Positions 1 through 12,333 of a stretch of 64,000 bases of DNA are shown in pieces. The translations under genes and the position numbers were made by a program. The notes under the pieces were generated by a model. It was not told the origin of the DNA. It saw only the letters and a program-made list of their open reading frames with translations, and did not search any database. Each line of letters begins with the position of its first letter. Position 1 is the stretch's first letter. Source of the stretch: Mastigamoeba balamuthi (taxonomy: Eukaryota; Evosea; Mastigamoebida; Mastigamoebidae); assembly GCA_902651635.1 (NCBI GenBank), contig CACRSC010000273.1, forward strand, positions 24,145-88,144, given 5' to 3'.

Positions 1-642
1 CAGTCCGCCTGCTTGCCGGGCGCTGGCGGGGTACTTGCACGCCCGCTGGCGTCGGGGCGCCAGGGCCGTGCAGCCGCTTCCAGCGTGGGCTCGCGGGGGT
101 TCCTGGAGCTGCCCTCGGTCTCCTGCCCAGCCGCTGCGTCCCCCCGGGAGCGGCACGTGCCCTGTCCGCGTTTGACTCTGGACCGGGCTTTGAGTGCCGT
201 CTCGAAGCCAACGCTGAGTGGAGTGGCACGCACAGGTTTGCGAGCGACAGGGCAACACTCGAGGCAGACAGCATCGCCGTGATCAGGAACGCGCGACGAT
301 GAGGAACCCGGTCGCCCAGAGGCACGACAGTGGAAGGTCCTCCGCGTTGCCTGCGCACGTGTCGGGCCAGTTGGGCTCTGGGCTTGCATTGCGACGCCGC
401 GCGTACCCGCTCGCTGTCTGCTGCCGCGGGGGTTGCCGCGTGCCGCAGCCCCGGTGGGGACGGGGGGAACTTGGGCGCCGGAGAACGCGGTGGCAGTCAG
501 TCCGCCTGCTTGCCGGGCGCTGGCGGGGTACTTGCACGCCCGCTGGTGTCTGGGCGCCAGGGCCGTGCAGCCGCTTCCAGCGTGGGCTCGCGGGGGTTCC
601 TGGAGCTGCCCTCGGTCTCCCGCCCAGCCGCTGCGTCCCCTC
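1..642. repeat. Direct repeat, two ~142-bp copies 497 bp apart
   Basis: The segment starting cagtccgcctgcttgccggg at base 1 reappears from base 498 and stays nearly identical to about base 640. Differences are scattered single bases (for example gcgtcggggcg against gtgtctgggcg). The 497-bp offset suggests part of a longer tandem array cut by the window edge. No coding meaning is seen. Confidence 0.8.
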
Positions 643-2197
643 CGTGGCTGCGCACACGCTCCGCACTCCCCGCGCTCCGTCCGCCGTCCCCGGCTCTCTC
701 GGCTCTCTGCTGGCGGTCCGATCCGCGCATCGACGCTGGCGTACCCGTCAGGACTCCGAGTCGACTGTGTGACGTGGCGTACACGCGTCTGGTCGGCCGA
801 TGGCGCTGAAGACGACGGCAGTATGCGCGTCATCGGACGAGCTCTCCGGCTCTCGCTGAGGGTGCGTCATCGTCTGGATGTGACGTGTCATCATCAAGTA
901 TGACGTGTCTATCTGTGACGACATGCGGCGTGACGTTGGAGAGGCGCACGCGGGTTGGTGACGAAGCGGTCGGTTGTGGTCGGCGCGGGCGCGAACAGCG
1001 AGCCGAGTGGACGTCGCTGGTGCGGTGGCCACGAAGAGGCACCGGGACACTGGGCGTGCGCTCGCTCTCGCTCGCCTCGCGTTCGTCTCGGTTTCGCTGT
1101 CCCTGCGGACCTCTGCACGCCCGTCGTCTTGACACCGCACGTGCTCGCCCGGTTCGCCCAGAGGCCCTCGCTCGCACCTGAGCGCGCACGAGCAGCGCAG
1201 CGTGAGCCCTGGTCTTATTTTCCGCTGTGGTGAGAAGCGCTCGGGTCAGAGGGAGCGAAGGGGGCACGAGTGCCCGCGAAGACCGAAGGCCGGGTCAGAG
1301 AGCGCACTCTCGGGGGAAGCGACCTGCGGCCCGTCGCGGTCTCAGGGGGTTCTGTGCCAAGGGAAGCAGGGGAGGCTGGGGTGTGCTTGAGAGAGAGAGC
1401 ACAAGAAATAGTGGTGAGGTGGCTGGGGCACACGACTCTCTGTCTTCCCTGCCGATACGTAGTCGGCCCACGAAGCGACCCTGCGCCCTCCCTCACATAT
1501 CTCTTGTATCTGAGTATCTTCAGAACTGCCAGCTCGCATGAGGATGTCTTGCCTGCCTCGTTGGGCGTGCGGAGGGCATGGGGCGTGTAGGAAGTTACTG
1601 CCAATTGCATGTGGTCGTGCTAATCGTTAGATTACCACTGCTACGCGATGCAATGCCCAATTTTCCGAAAAAGGGCTCAAGCTGTCCCATTCTGGTACGA
1701 AAACATCAAATCCCAGGATACTATCATTTTGATTCTCAGATGTGTCAGGAACAACCCAATGGCGATGACAGCCTTGGAGACGACGTCCGTCAGCTGAACG
1801 ACCACGAGAAGGAGTCTGTCTTGGGCAGGGGTGCTCCTCCGACGATGTGTGGCTCTCTTGATGTGTGGATTTCCATCGTGTGATCCCTTACAACGCCATG
1901 CAGGGGTGAGTTCAGTTGTGAAACAAAAGGAGCTACCTTTCGCAGTCGGACTGTGGAACATTACGATACGAAATGGGATCGAGTGCTATCGCCTGTGGAA
2001 AACTCTGCGGGGACACCCGCACCGTGTGAGGACGTTGGTGCAACAAATCTCAAGCGCATCTATCCAGATGGCGTCACGCAGGTCTCTTTATTTTTCTGTC
2101 TCTCTGGGTCATTGGCATCCGGAACAAGCCAAGGCAAACCTTTCGACCTTTACCGCCAACACACGTCCCCCTCTGCTCGCCAAACACACCACGCACA
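1..2197. other. No recognisable gene; repeat-bearing flank
   Basis: I find no protein with family resemblance here on either strand; open frames are short and compositional. Bases 1 to about 142 recur at about 498 to 640 with only a few substitutions. The stretch from about 1600 to 2190 is less GC-rich and would hold the promoter and 5' leader of the VTC gene that starts at 2198. Confidence 0.6.
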
Positions 2198-4687
2198 ATG
2201 AAGTTCACTGCGGATATCGAGAGGTTGGTCCGGCCCGACTGGAGGTTCTTCTGCGTCGACTACGAGGGCCTCAAGCGGTTCATCAAGGAGCGCACGCAGC
2301 ACGCCCGCAAGTGGTCCTTTGCCGACGAGTCCGAGTTTGTCCATATGCTCGACTCAGAGCTCTCCAAGGTTTGTTCACGCCCACGCGTTGTTCTCGGGTT
2401 TTTCTCCCCACATCTGTTCTGCCTTTGTGTCGCTTGTATGTAGTAGGTTTTGACCCTCCACACCCATGCGCCTTCCAGGTGGTCAAGTACAGGGACGCGA
2501 AGCAGGGCGAGATGGAGAAGCACCTGCAGATCATCGCCGACTCGATCGGGTCGCGCGCCGACGTGATGAGCGAGACCGAGGCCGTCACGCAGGACCTGAT
2601 AGACCTCTCGGTGTTCTGCACCGTCAACTCGCGCGCCGTCAGGCGGTCGGTCGGCAAGCACGACCGCAGCACGTCGTCGAGCCTCGGCATGCTCTACACG
2701 GCCCGCGTCGACGAGTCGCTGGCCCAGAAGAAGCTCGACCCGCTGTTCTACAGCCTCAGCGCCATCTACGAGAGGCTCAGGCCGCCCACGACAGGTCTGG
2801 GGCCCTTCTTAGGAAAAAAAGAATTACTTACTGATGGTATTCTCACATCTGCGTGTCTGCGGGCAACAACTGTGTAGAACCCAAGGGCGAGATAAACAGG
2901 GACGCGTTCGTGAGGAAGACGGTCAAGTACTGGGTGCACCCCGACAACGTAGCCGCCGTCAAGTGCCTCGTCCTGCGGCACCTGCCCATCTACGTCTTCG
3001 GCAACCCCAAGCGCGTCGATCCGGCCATCTCGTCTGTCTACCTCGACAACACGTCCTTCGAGCTCTACACCGGCCGCCTCGACAAGACCCCCGGAGCCAT
3101 CGCCCTGCGCCTCCGCTGGTACGGCAGCAATGACCCGTCCGATGGTGAGCAGCCCCCTCCTCCGATCCTCCCAGCTCCCCACACATTTCCCCTCGAACCC
3201 AAACTTACTGACTCGCACCAGTCTTCGTGGAGATGAAGACGCACAGGGACGGGTGGACCGGCGAGGAGAGCGTGAAGGAGAGGTTCCAGATCAAGGAGGA
3301 GCAGGCGGCGGACCTGCTCAACGGCAAGTTCTCTGTGGAGGAGATGAGGCAGAAGATGATCAAGGACGGCGCGTCTGAGCGCAAGGTCGAGCAGGTCGCC
3401 GGCCTGGGCGAGCGCGTGGTCACCGCCATCAACGACAAGCACCTCGTGCCCTTCGTCCGCACGGCCTACAACCGCGTCGCCTTCCAGAAGCCTGACACTG
3501 CCGCTGTGCGCTCATTCCTCAGTATTTCCCCTCCCCACCACCCCCAGTCCCCACCGCGCCCGGAATTCTCAACTGATCGCGTCATCTCCCAGGTGAGGAT
3601 TTCTCTGGACACGGAGCTCTGCATGGTCCTCGAGCGCGACAAGACCGGCAGCGGGTGGAGGCGCACAGACACGGACGTGCCCGAGACGGAGGTCATCCGG
3701 TTCCCGTACGCCGTCCTCGAGGTCAAGCTGCAGACCGAGATCGGCCAGGCGGCGCCGCAGTGGGTGCAGGACATCGTCGACGGCCCTCTGGTCGAGGCCG
3801 TCCCCAAGTTCTCCAAGTTCATCCACGGCTCGCACGAGCTCTTCAAGACGCAGGTCCCCAGCGCGCCCTACTGGATCACGCAGATGGGCGTCGACATCCG
3901 CAGGCCCACCCCGCGACTGGTCGTCGCCGAGGTCTCGGGCGCTGCCCACGGCGGCGCCAGGAAGGAGGCGTCGCCGTCCCCGACCCTCTCCGACTCGCTC
4001 GTGTCGCCGATCCCGGACGGCGCCCAGCAGTGCAGAGGCGCCGTCGCCCTCGTGCAGTCCACCGGAGGCTCCGTCGGGTTCTACGGGATCAACAGCAGCG
4101 AGACCGGTACAGTCCTCTCCCCAGTTCCCCTGCACGTGGTCGCCTCCTCGCGCTCACTCGTCTGCGCTTACAGAGATGCTCAACGCATCGCTGCTCGAGT
4201 CGGGCGGGCTCAAGAGCTCGGCAGCTCAGAGGAGGGGCGGCTACGGCGCCATCCCGCACCAGAGGGCAGTCGAGCAGAAGCCCATGCAGAAGAAGAAGAT
4301 CACTCTGCCGATGCGGATCGAGCCCAAGGTGTTCTTCGCCAACGAGCGCACGTTCCTCTCGTGGCTCCACTACTCGATCTTCCTCGGCTCCTCCGCCACT
4401 GGTACGCGACCCCTCTGCAGGCGCCTGCAGCTGTCTGACGCGGGCCGATCACCACTGCAGCGCTGCTGGGGCTCGGGAAGGGCAAGACGAGGGTCCTGGG
4501 GATCATCGTCAGCGTGCTCTCGCTGCTGATCGCGGTGTACGCGCTGTTCAGGCACCAGCTGCGCTGCAAGCAGATCCGCAACAGGGAGCCTGTCAGGTAC
4601 GACGACCGGTTCGGCCCCATCATGCTGGTCCTCATCGTTGCCGGAGTCACGGCCTGCTCCATCGTCCTCACCAACTTCAACATCTGA
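2198..4687 (+). CDS. VTC4-like polyphosphate polymerase (SPX - VTC catalytic core - DUF202 membrane anchor)
   Basis: Predicted vacuolar/acidocalcisomal enzyme that polymerises ATP-derived phosphate into polyphosphate. Seven exons join in frame: 2198-2368, 2479-2794, 2878-3144, 3222-3505, 3593-4106, 4174-4401, 4461-4687, giving about 670 residues. The SPX domain starts at residue 1 ([20 protein letters not shown]) and would sense inositol pyrophosphates. The tunnel-shaped VTC core shows the expected basic strands [20 protein letters not shown] and VLEVKLQT. The C-terminus ([44 protein letters not shown]) forms the three hydrophobic helices of DUF202. In yeast the same domains make up Vtc4. The start is the first ATG and begins the SPX consensus directly. 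Donors are mixed (gtttgt, gtctgg, gtgagc, gtgcgc, gtacag, gtacgc). Confidence 0.93.
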
Positions 4688-4923
4688 GCCAACTGAGCCC
4701 ATCGGACCGCATAAACTCCTTACCGTACCCCCCAGTAACAAACGGGCAGTCACCAAGCATTAGAATAACAAACCGGAGACTCTGGTTTCGCGCTCAGTCA
4801 GTTTTGCGGAAGACTCAGATTCAGGGAATCTATGCTTCGGCAGAGGCGAATCATCACACAGATATTTTCACCCTCCACGTATCCGAATCAATTTTCGCTC
4901 ACAACAAACAGAAGCGAGACCCG

Positions 4924-6920
4924 ATGTCCAACATCCGCTCCCTCAGGGACCTCAACGGCGACGGCGGAGACGACCCGCGCCGCGCGCCGCCGCCGCCCTC
5001 GCAGCCGGCCGCGCAGCCGGGCCAGCCCCAGGGCCAGCAGGGCAACCTCCTGGGCGGCCTGTTCAACTTCTTCGGCAACCCCGTCCCCGCGCCCGGCGCT
5101 GCCCCCCAGGCCTCGCCCCCAGCGGGCCGCGGGCCCGGCGGAGCGCGCGCGGGGATGGGGGGGATCGGAGGAGGGCACGGCCGCGTCAAGTCGGTCAACG
5201 AGGCACAGATGAAGAGCGAGCTCAGCAACGCGGGCCCCAAGCTCGTCGTCGTCGACTACAACGCCACGTGGTGCGCGCGCAGATTCTCTCCTTGGAGATC
5301 TCCCGATGAGATGATATCTTTATTTGTTGTCCCCCCCCACCTGGTTCCTCCCCGGGTGGGTTTGCTGACCTCGGCCCCGCGGTCCCTCTGGCCAGGTGCG
5401 GGCCCTGCCGCCAGATCGCGCCCGTCGTCGAGCAGCTGGCAGAGCGCTACCCGAACGTTGTCTTCCTCTCGGTCGACATTGACCAGAACCAGGTCCCAGG
5501 AGCCCTCACCACCATCACCACCTACCCCGGCCACTGACACCTCCCCCCCCTTTGCAGGGACTCGCGAGCGAGGCGGGGATCAGCGGGGTGCCCACGTTCC
5601 AGTTCTACCGCAACGGGCGCGTCTTCGAGCAGTTCTCGGGGGCGAACCCGCAGAAGCTGCAGAAGATTGTGCAGGACAACGCGGATGCCCCGGGGGTCAG
5701 CCCCTCGACGAGCCCCTCGGGGTTCTCGGGCACGGGCCACAGGCTGGGCAGCGAGCCCGGCGCCGCGACGGAGCAGCCGCAGCAGGCCCAGCAGCCGCAG
5801 GGCGCGGGGAGCACGGCGCAGCAGCCGCAGGTGATTGCGGACGACGAGGGCGACGTGTTCCTGGCGGAGATGCTGAGCATGGGGTTCGAGGAGGCCGTGT
5901 CGAGGCGCGCGCTGGCAGCGACGCGCAACACGTCGCTCGACGCCGCCATCGACTGGATCACCGAGCACCAGGACGACACCAGCTCGCACGCAGCGGTGCC
6001 CGCCGCAGCCCCGGACGCGGCGCCCTCGGAGCCCTCGGCGCCCGCGCCGGCGGCAGAGGCGATGCACGTGGACTCGCCAGCGCCGGCCGTGCACAACGCG
6101 ATCTGCAACGCGTGCTCGAAGCAGATCGTGGGCAAGAGGTTCAAGTGCAAGACGTGCCCCGACTACGACATGTGCGAGGCGTGCCGCGCGGCGCCCGGCT
6201 CGCACGACGCGGCCCACGAGTTTGACGAGGTCGCCGTGGACGCGGTCCTGACGATGACGCCCGAGGAGATCGCGCTGTACCAGAAGCGCGCCAAGGAGGC
6301 GCTTGCGCAGCGCAGGGCGAAGCAGGCCGCAGAGGAGGAGCGCGCCAACGTCCAGCGCGAGCTCTCGCGCAGGCACACGGGGCAGGAGATGGCCGAGTCG
6401 AAGGAGCGCATCAGGGAGGCGCAGATGAAGCGCCAGGAGGCCGAGGCCAAGCGGGAGCGCGAGGAGGCCAAGGCGGCGCGCGACAGGGTCCTCAAGCAGA
6501 TCGAGCAGGACAAGCTCGAGCGCGCGGCCCGCCGCCACGGCGCCTCCTCGGGCTCCACCTCCCCCGCGCCCGCTGCGGCCCCCGCGGCACCCGTGGCGCA
6601 GAGGGTGTACACAGAGGCGACGCTGCAGCTGAGGCTGCCGGACGGCTCGACGCTGAGGCACACGTTCAAGGCCGACGAAACGATCGCCGACGTGTACAAG
6701 CACGCGGTGAGCGTGAGCGAGGGCAAGCTGGTGGCGGGGACGTTCTCGCTGGCCGTGCCCATGCCGCGCCGCGTGTTCACGGCCGCCGACTCGTCGCTGA
6801 CGCTGAGCGCCGCGGGTATGCTCTCTGCTTTGCTGGCGCTGTCATTCGGCTCTAACGGGGGCTCGTTGCCTCGCAGGTCTGGTGCCCAACGCGAGCCTCG
6901 TGGTGAGCAGGACGGTGTGA
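4924..6920 (+). CDS. Thioredoxin - UBA - ZZ finger - coiled coil - UBX fusion protein
   Basis: Four exons (4924-5270, 5396-5492, 5558-6815, 6877-6920) give 581 residues. After a Pro/Gln/Gly-rich leader, a thioredoxin fold covers roughly residues 90-190 and carries an intact WCGPC active site created across the first intron, plus the cis-Pro motif GVPTFQFY. A UBA domain follows (about 245-290, LAEMLSMGFEEAVSRRAL), then a ZZ zinc finger (about 326-370, CNACSK...FKCKTCPDYDMCEAC). Next comes a charged helix resembling the UBXN1/SAKS1 linker (TPEEIALYQKRAKEALAQRR) and a terminal UBX domain (about 498-580). UBA plus UBX implies ubiquitin binding and p97/Cdc48 recruitment; the Trx adds a likely redox function. 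The last exon supplies only the final beta strand. I know UBXD7/Ubx5 (UBA-UAS-UBX), but not this order with a catalytic Trx and a ZZ finger. Confidence 0.9.
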
Positions 6921-7528
6921 CCCAACCAGGAAACAGCAACACAGACTTCTGCTTCTGTCCTCTTGGTGGCGGACCTCCGGGCGACAAATCAACTAAACCA
7001 CCTCTCCCTTCGTGCGAACCTCAGGCGGTAGGGGCTCTCCACATTGCGGCCATGTTGTGGTACCAAACGCGATGTCAGCCGTGAACGACAGACTTGTGAA
7101 CGTGAATATCGAAGTGCGCCAAATGTACACTAATCAGGCATGAAAGTGCGCGCAGTCAATTGAGATCTTGCGATAGCCCGATGGCATACAAACACTCGAT
7201 TGATACCCCGGACTCGGCTTGCCTGCCACCCTGTCGCGGTGGTTTGTCACATTGCTACACTGTTGAGCGACGGAGGCATGGGGCTTGAAAACACCGCGAT
7301 TTGAAACTTGAGGTCGGGCAGGGCTCTGCGGGTGGTACACTCTGAACATAGCGAACGCCATGGGAAAACTCGCCCGAAGCGGGGTCGAAGGGGGTCGAGA
7401 TTAATTCATTTTCTAATATCTCGCGAGAATATCACCATAGTGCACACCCGCCACCCCCCAGGGCGCGCTGACCACCACCCGAGTCACACACACCCCCTGC
7501 CGCTCTCGCACGCAACGCCCGCACGCCA
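6921..7528. other. Intergenic, 608 bp; RhoGEF promoter region
   Basis: No gene seen. The distal part is less GC-rich. A near-palindrome centred on TCTCGCGAGA (7415-7433) lies about 95 bp upstream of the RhoGEF start and shares the AATATCT core found upstream of several genes in this window. Confidence 0.5.
7415..7433 (+). promoter_or_regulatory. Candidate promoter element AATATCTCGCGAGAATATC
   Basis: The element contains a perfect TCTCGCGAGA palindrome flanked by ATA. Related AATATCT-core sites occur about 30-120 bp upstream of other predicted starts (12410-12435, 14304-14314, 18608-18617, 53240-53277, 53893-53930). Function is inferred from position and recurrence only. Confidence 0.35.
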
Positions 7529-10513
7529 ATGGACGGCGCCGACCCCTCCCCTGCGCCGCCCGCACCCGCAATGCCCCCGCCGGCCCCGCTCGCCGCTTCT
7601 GTCGACGCGTCGTCGGAATCCTCGTCACCGCCTATGGCGGTTGCGGCGCCGCCCGCGGAGGCGCAGGCGCGGGCGCTCCCTGCGGTGGATTCGTCGCGGT
7701 CGCAGCTCGAGCAGCGCGTGGAGGAGTTCGTGTCGACGCTCAAGCCCATTCTGACGACGATGATCCGCGTTTCATCCGTACGATTCGCGCCGCCCCGACC
7801 CCCGGGGGAGGGGGCCACGTGATGGCGTCATCGCAGGCAATTTCCTGGAAATGACCCCCTCTGCTGACGTGGGGATACCGCGCGCAGACGTTCGAGCTGG
7901 GGAAGAAGAAGGAGTTCCAGGGCGAGAGGGACGTGATACGGACGCAGCTCCTCAACGCGGCCGACGCGTTCTTCGAGCCGCAGGACCGCGTCATCGCCGT
8001 CGAGTCGCGCGAGCGCGAGCGCGCCAAGCACCGCAAGCACGTAGTCGCAGAGTTCATATCTACAGGTGATTTCATCGCAGGGAAAAAACTACATTCCCTG
8101 TTTGGGGGGTCCAGGAAACGGGAAAATCCACCAACCCAACGACGCTCGCACTAAACTAAATATCTCACCAAAACCGCGCGGATGAGCAGAGGAGGACTAC
8201 CTGAAGGACCTGCAGCTGCTGGACTCTGTGTGGCACGTCGAGATGAAGAAGGCCGGCGTGCTGTCGCCGCAGGAGATCCAGGTGGTCTTTGGCAACGTCA
8301 GGCAGCTCGTGGCGCTCTCGCAGGAGATCTGCGACTGCCTCAAGGCCAACAAGAGCCTGCCCGAGGCCGACCAGCGCGTCGGCGAGGTCTTCAAGAAGCG
8401 CATACCGTTCATTCGCATCTACATGGAGTACGCGTACTCGCAGGTGCAGGCCACGGAGATCCTGCAGAACGCCAACAAGTTCAGCAAGTTCAGAGACTTC
8501 GTTGACGTGCGTTTTTTACGCCCGTTTTCTCGGGCGGGTATCGGCTCTTTTTAATTTTCGCCGCTTGTTCTGGACTTGCAGAAGACCAAGTTCGGGGTGG
8601 CGGCGCTGAGGAACCTGGACGTGCAGGCGTTCCTCATCAAGCCCACGCAGAGGATCACCAAGTACCCGCTGCTGCTCAAGGACCTGATCAAGCACACCCC
8701 CGAGGGTACCCGCTCGATTCTGTTTTGTCACCCCCTCCCCCTACCAGAAGCACCCACGTTGCCGCTCTTGCATTCGCTCCACGCTGTGTCTGTTCTCTCG
8801 CTTCACCTGTTTTGTGCATTGCGTTATTATTAAAAGTTCACTTCAAGTCCACTTGAGCTCTCTCTCTCTCCTCTCTCCATGCGCCTTGCTGATTGCCGGG
8901 CGTGCAGACCATGCCGACTACCTGAACCTGGTCGAGGCGCTGGACGGCATGCACCGCGTGCTCGAGGAGATCAACAAGCGCACGAGGGAGTGCCAGACGG
9001 TGGCGCTGCTCAACAGGTTCATGCCGACGTTTGTGTGGACGTCGGAGCCCCCCGTCGACATCTTCAAGTCGCAGTCGGTCATCATCAAGGAGGGCAAGAT
9101 CCCCGTCACGCTCAGCAAGAGCGACGGGTCGCAGGAGAAGGGCACCGTCGCCCTGCTCTTCGACAACTTCTTCCTCGTGGGCAAGGCCGTCAAGGACTGC
9201 GTCCGCGAGGTCTTCTCCTCCACCACGACGTCCCTGACCATCCAGGAGGACAACGCAGTCCCGGGTACGCACTCTCACCATCCCCCCTCTCAGCCCGGTC
9301 GGGTTCGCGTCTGACAGCGTCTTTGGACCCGCTGGCAGGAACGATTTCGCTGACGTCGTCGCAGACGCTGGTTGAGATTGCGCTGCACTGCTCTGGCGAG
9401 GCCGAGGTGAGCCTCTGGATGTCGGCAATCAACGAGGCGCTGGCCCGCTCGAAGAACGCGCACCCGCTGGTGGTACGACCGGAGACGAATGCCCGCCAGT
9501 GAAACGTGCCCTCTCCCCCAAGCCGTCTGACCCACCCGCCTCCCTCCCTTGTGGCTCAGTTTGCGGACGCATCGAGGAGGGACACGGGGAGGCGGGACTC
9601 GAAGCACAAGCCCAAGAAGGGCTCCAAGTCCCGCTCTGGCGACTGGTCCGACGGCTCGTGGACGTCGTCGACGCCGCCGCTGCAGAAGTCCGCGGACGCG
9701 TCGCCGCCCGTCGGGCCCGCGGCTGCGTCTGCGGCAGCGATCGCGAACGCGGCAGCAACGGCGTCGGCGGCTGCAGCCGTCGACATGTCGCAGAGCGAGG
9801 GCGAGCAGTCGGGCAGCGAGCGCCCGCGCGAGAAGAAGCTCAAGACCAAGCGGCCCAGCGGGTTCATGTCGCTGTTCCAGTCGTTCCGCGACGACCCGCA
9901 GCAGGTCCACCGGCGCATCAAGTCGGCCTCTGTCGGCGACATCACCTGCGCCAGGCAGATACTCTCCCCGGCCCCTCCGCAGTACTCGGAGGTCCCGCAG
10001 ACGACCCCCGTGGCCGCAGCGGGCAGCGCGGACAGCTCGCCCGTGCGGACCCCGCTCTCGGACAGGGGGCCCATGCCGGTGAAGCCCGCCGAGCCGCCGT
10101 CGCCGCTGTACACGAAGCAGATGATGGGGCGATTGTCGACGAGCTCGCTGGACCATGTGCCGTCGACCTCGGGGTTCCCGAGGCGCTCGTACTCGATGAC
10201 GAACCTCGAGGCGACGCTCAACGGCGAGTGCCAGGAGAAGATACTCGTTCTCCCGCTGATCGCGCAGGACAGCGTGTGCGTGGCGCCGACCGACCGCGCC
10301 AAGCCCTTTCGTTCGCGGTTCTCAGTGCTGGAACCCAGGGGCGTACTACAATCCCCGCGGCAACACACGGGGCACGGGCGGCGTGACTCGGTCCTGCTGC
10401 CGCCCGAGATAGAGGAAAGGCTGTGGGTGGGAATTGGGAAGCCGTCGATGGTGCGCGACGCCGTGCGGCGAGCGTACCACACGTCGGTTGTCCCCGACGG
10501 CGCGAACTCGTGA
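7529..10513 (+). CDS. Rho guanine-nucleotide exchange factor (DH-PH)
   Basis: Seven exons (7529-7768, 7888-8065, 8190-8506, 8582-8705, 8908-9264, 9339-9472, 9560-10513) give 767 residues. The Dbl-homology domain begins VAEFISTEEDYLKDL, made across the second intron, and contains the conserved helix FLIKPTQRITKYPLLLKDLI. A PH-like domain follows (SEPPVDIFKSQSVIIKEGKI through ALLFDNFFLVGKAVKD to VSLWMSAINEAL). The last 317 residues are Ser/Pro/Ala-rich, low-complexity and probably disordered or phosphoregulated. It should activate Rho-family GTPases at membranes and so regulate actin; its partner is unknown. Start chosen at the first ATG of a Pro-rich leader. Confidence 0.9.
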
Positions 10514-10725
10514 AACACCTACCGTACTTCTTGAAACGCGCCCCCCCAAAACGCACGCTTTTATATGTAAGTAGGCCCCCCATTCGCAAAGCACACCGCA
10601 CCATACGCACACGCAACCACCAACGACCAGCACTGGCGACCACGAAGCAGAATGACACGAACTTTTCGGGCTTGCAGTCGGGGTTTATGAGCTTTTTTTT
10701 GTGGCAGACACGCAGAAAACCGGTC

Positions 10726-12333
10726 TCAGTTGGCCGCCTCGTAGCGGATCGCGACGTGCAGGACGCCGTTGTCGGGCTTGTCGAGCGGCAGGATCAGGCG
10801 CTGCATCCTGTTGTACGGGAGCGTCATGAGGTCGAGCTTGCACTGGACGATGACCTGCGACCCGTGCATGCAGGTGAAGGTGACCACATGGTCGTGCGAC
10901 TCGACGTTGGACAGCCACGTCTGCTCCCACCGGGGGTTGCGCGTGCGCTTGGCCTTGCCTGTTTTGAGCTGGACCTGCGACCCGATGGAGACCTCGACGT
11001 GCGGGTCCGGCACGGATCCGTCGGGCACCACCAGCCCGGAAGCGGCAGACACGCACACCACAACGTCCAGTCGCTTTCCGGCCTGGAAGCATGTGACGTC
11101 GCCACTGTCGGCCTGCGGCGCAGCCGCCGCAGCCGGAGACATGGAGGCCACAGAGCCCATATCCGAGGCAAGAGTGGCGCTGACAGTCTCCTCGCACACG
11201 AGCTCGTGCAGGGCTTCTCGAAAGCACGGCATGTCCTTCTCGTCCTCCTTGTCCCTGTCTGCGCTCGCGTGGTGGTGGCGGCGGCGCCTGTCGAACAGAG
11301 CGTCGTACACCGAGGCGGGGCTGCGCCGCGACGCAAGCCACGCGACCTGGGCCCTCTCGGTCGCGGTCGTGACCTCGCCGGGCGCGGCTGCCTTGGGGCT
11401 CCTCTGGCCCTGGCTGCCCTGCGGCAGCGCAGACGGGGGCACCAGCGGCGGAGGCCGCGCAGAGGGCGGGACAAGAGCCGGGGGCTTCACGAGCCCCGAG
11501 GACGGGGAGCGCGGGGACAGAGACCCCGGCGTCGCTCCCGGAGCGAGGGCGCCGTGGCTCGCAGGCGGCGGCGGCTTGGGCCTCCTGGTCCCGCTGACGC
11601 CCGCGTAGGAGCACATGGCTGTGTTGGTCACGCTCTTGGCCTCGCCCGTGTCGCTCGTCTGCCACGCGGGCCCACCCGCGCTGAGAGGGGCCCCCTGGGA
11701 GGGGAGGGACGCGAGAGCGGGGGGGAGGGGGTGCTACATAGGTGCTGGTGGCCTCGAGAGAGGCGCCGTGCGAGACGAGGAAGTCGATCAGCTGCTTGTC
11801 CTTGTAGTAGCAGGCGACGAACAGCAAGTGCATCCTCTGTCACACGGGAGGGGCCCCCCCTTCCTGAGTTGGGATGGGTGCAGAGAGACCCGGTGACGCC
11901 TCACGCACCTCGTCTGGCGAGATCTCCGGCTGTGCAGGTGTCCGCAAGTGTGCGTACGTGGCACGTCAGTCAGCGGTGGAAAACCGGTGACGCGTGGTAT
12001 TCGCGAGGGGAGAGACGGTACGATCGAAGGCGTGGCGTTGGGGTCGGCGCCGTTCGCGAGGGCCCACTCGACGGCGGCCAGGCACCCGCCGCACGCCCCG
12101 GCGAAGGCGACCCTCCACGCGGCGGCGTGCGGGTCCGGAGACGCGCTGGCGAGGAGCTCCGCGGCCGCCTGGGCCGCCGTGTCCCTGTGGGCCCTGCAGA
12201 GCTCGTGGGCCCACGACCACAGCGGCTCCAGCGACGCCTGGCCGTCGCGAACCGAGGGCCCGTTGGCGTCGGGCGGCGCGGGGACCCCGGCGCGGAGTTT
12301 CTCCAGCGTGCGCGATGCGGTTCCCCGCTCCAT
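10726..12333 (-). CDS. Ankyrin-repeat protein with C-terminal C2 domain
   Basis: Four exons on the minus strand (12022-12333, 11909-11929, 11738-11836, 10726-11658) give 454 residues. The N-terminus carries ankyrin repeats split by introns (CLAAVEWALANGADPNATP; MHLLFVACYYKDKQLIDFLV then SHGASLEAT). A 21-nt microexon encodes PEISPDE between them. A Pro/Ser-rich linker leads to a terminal C2 domain of about 130 residues (KRLDVVVCVSAASGLV, VPDPHVEVSIGSQ, TRNPRWEQTWLSNV, MLPLDK-type end). The C2 probably binds phospholipid, with or without Ca2+; the ankyrins bind a protein partner. Transcribed toward the convergent RhoGEF gene; 3' ends are about 210 bp apart. Confidence 0.82.

Noticed and set aside
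1831-2877. Plus-strand open frame of 348 codons overlapping the VTC gene start
   Set aside because: It is largely upstream non-coding sequence plus part of the SPX exon read through introns; the VTC exon model explains the conserved part.
5522-6703. Minus-strand open frame of 393 codons opposite the Trx-UBX gene
   Set aside because: Its Arg/Leu/Gly-rich translation has no family resemblance and it mirrors codon bias of the real plus-strand gene.
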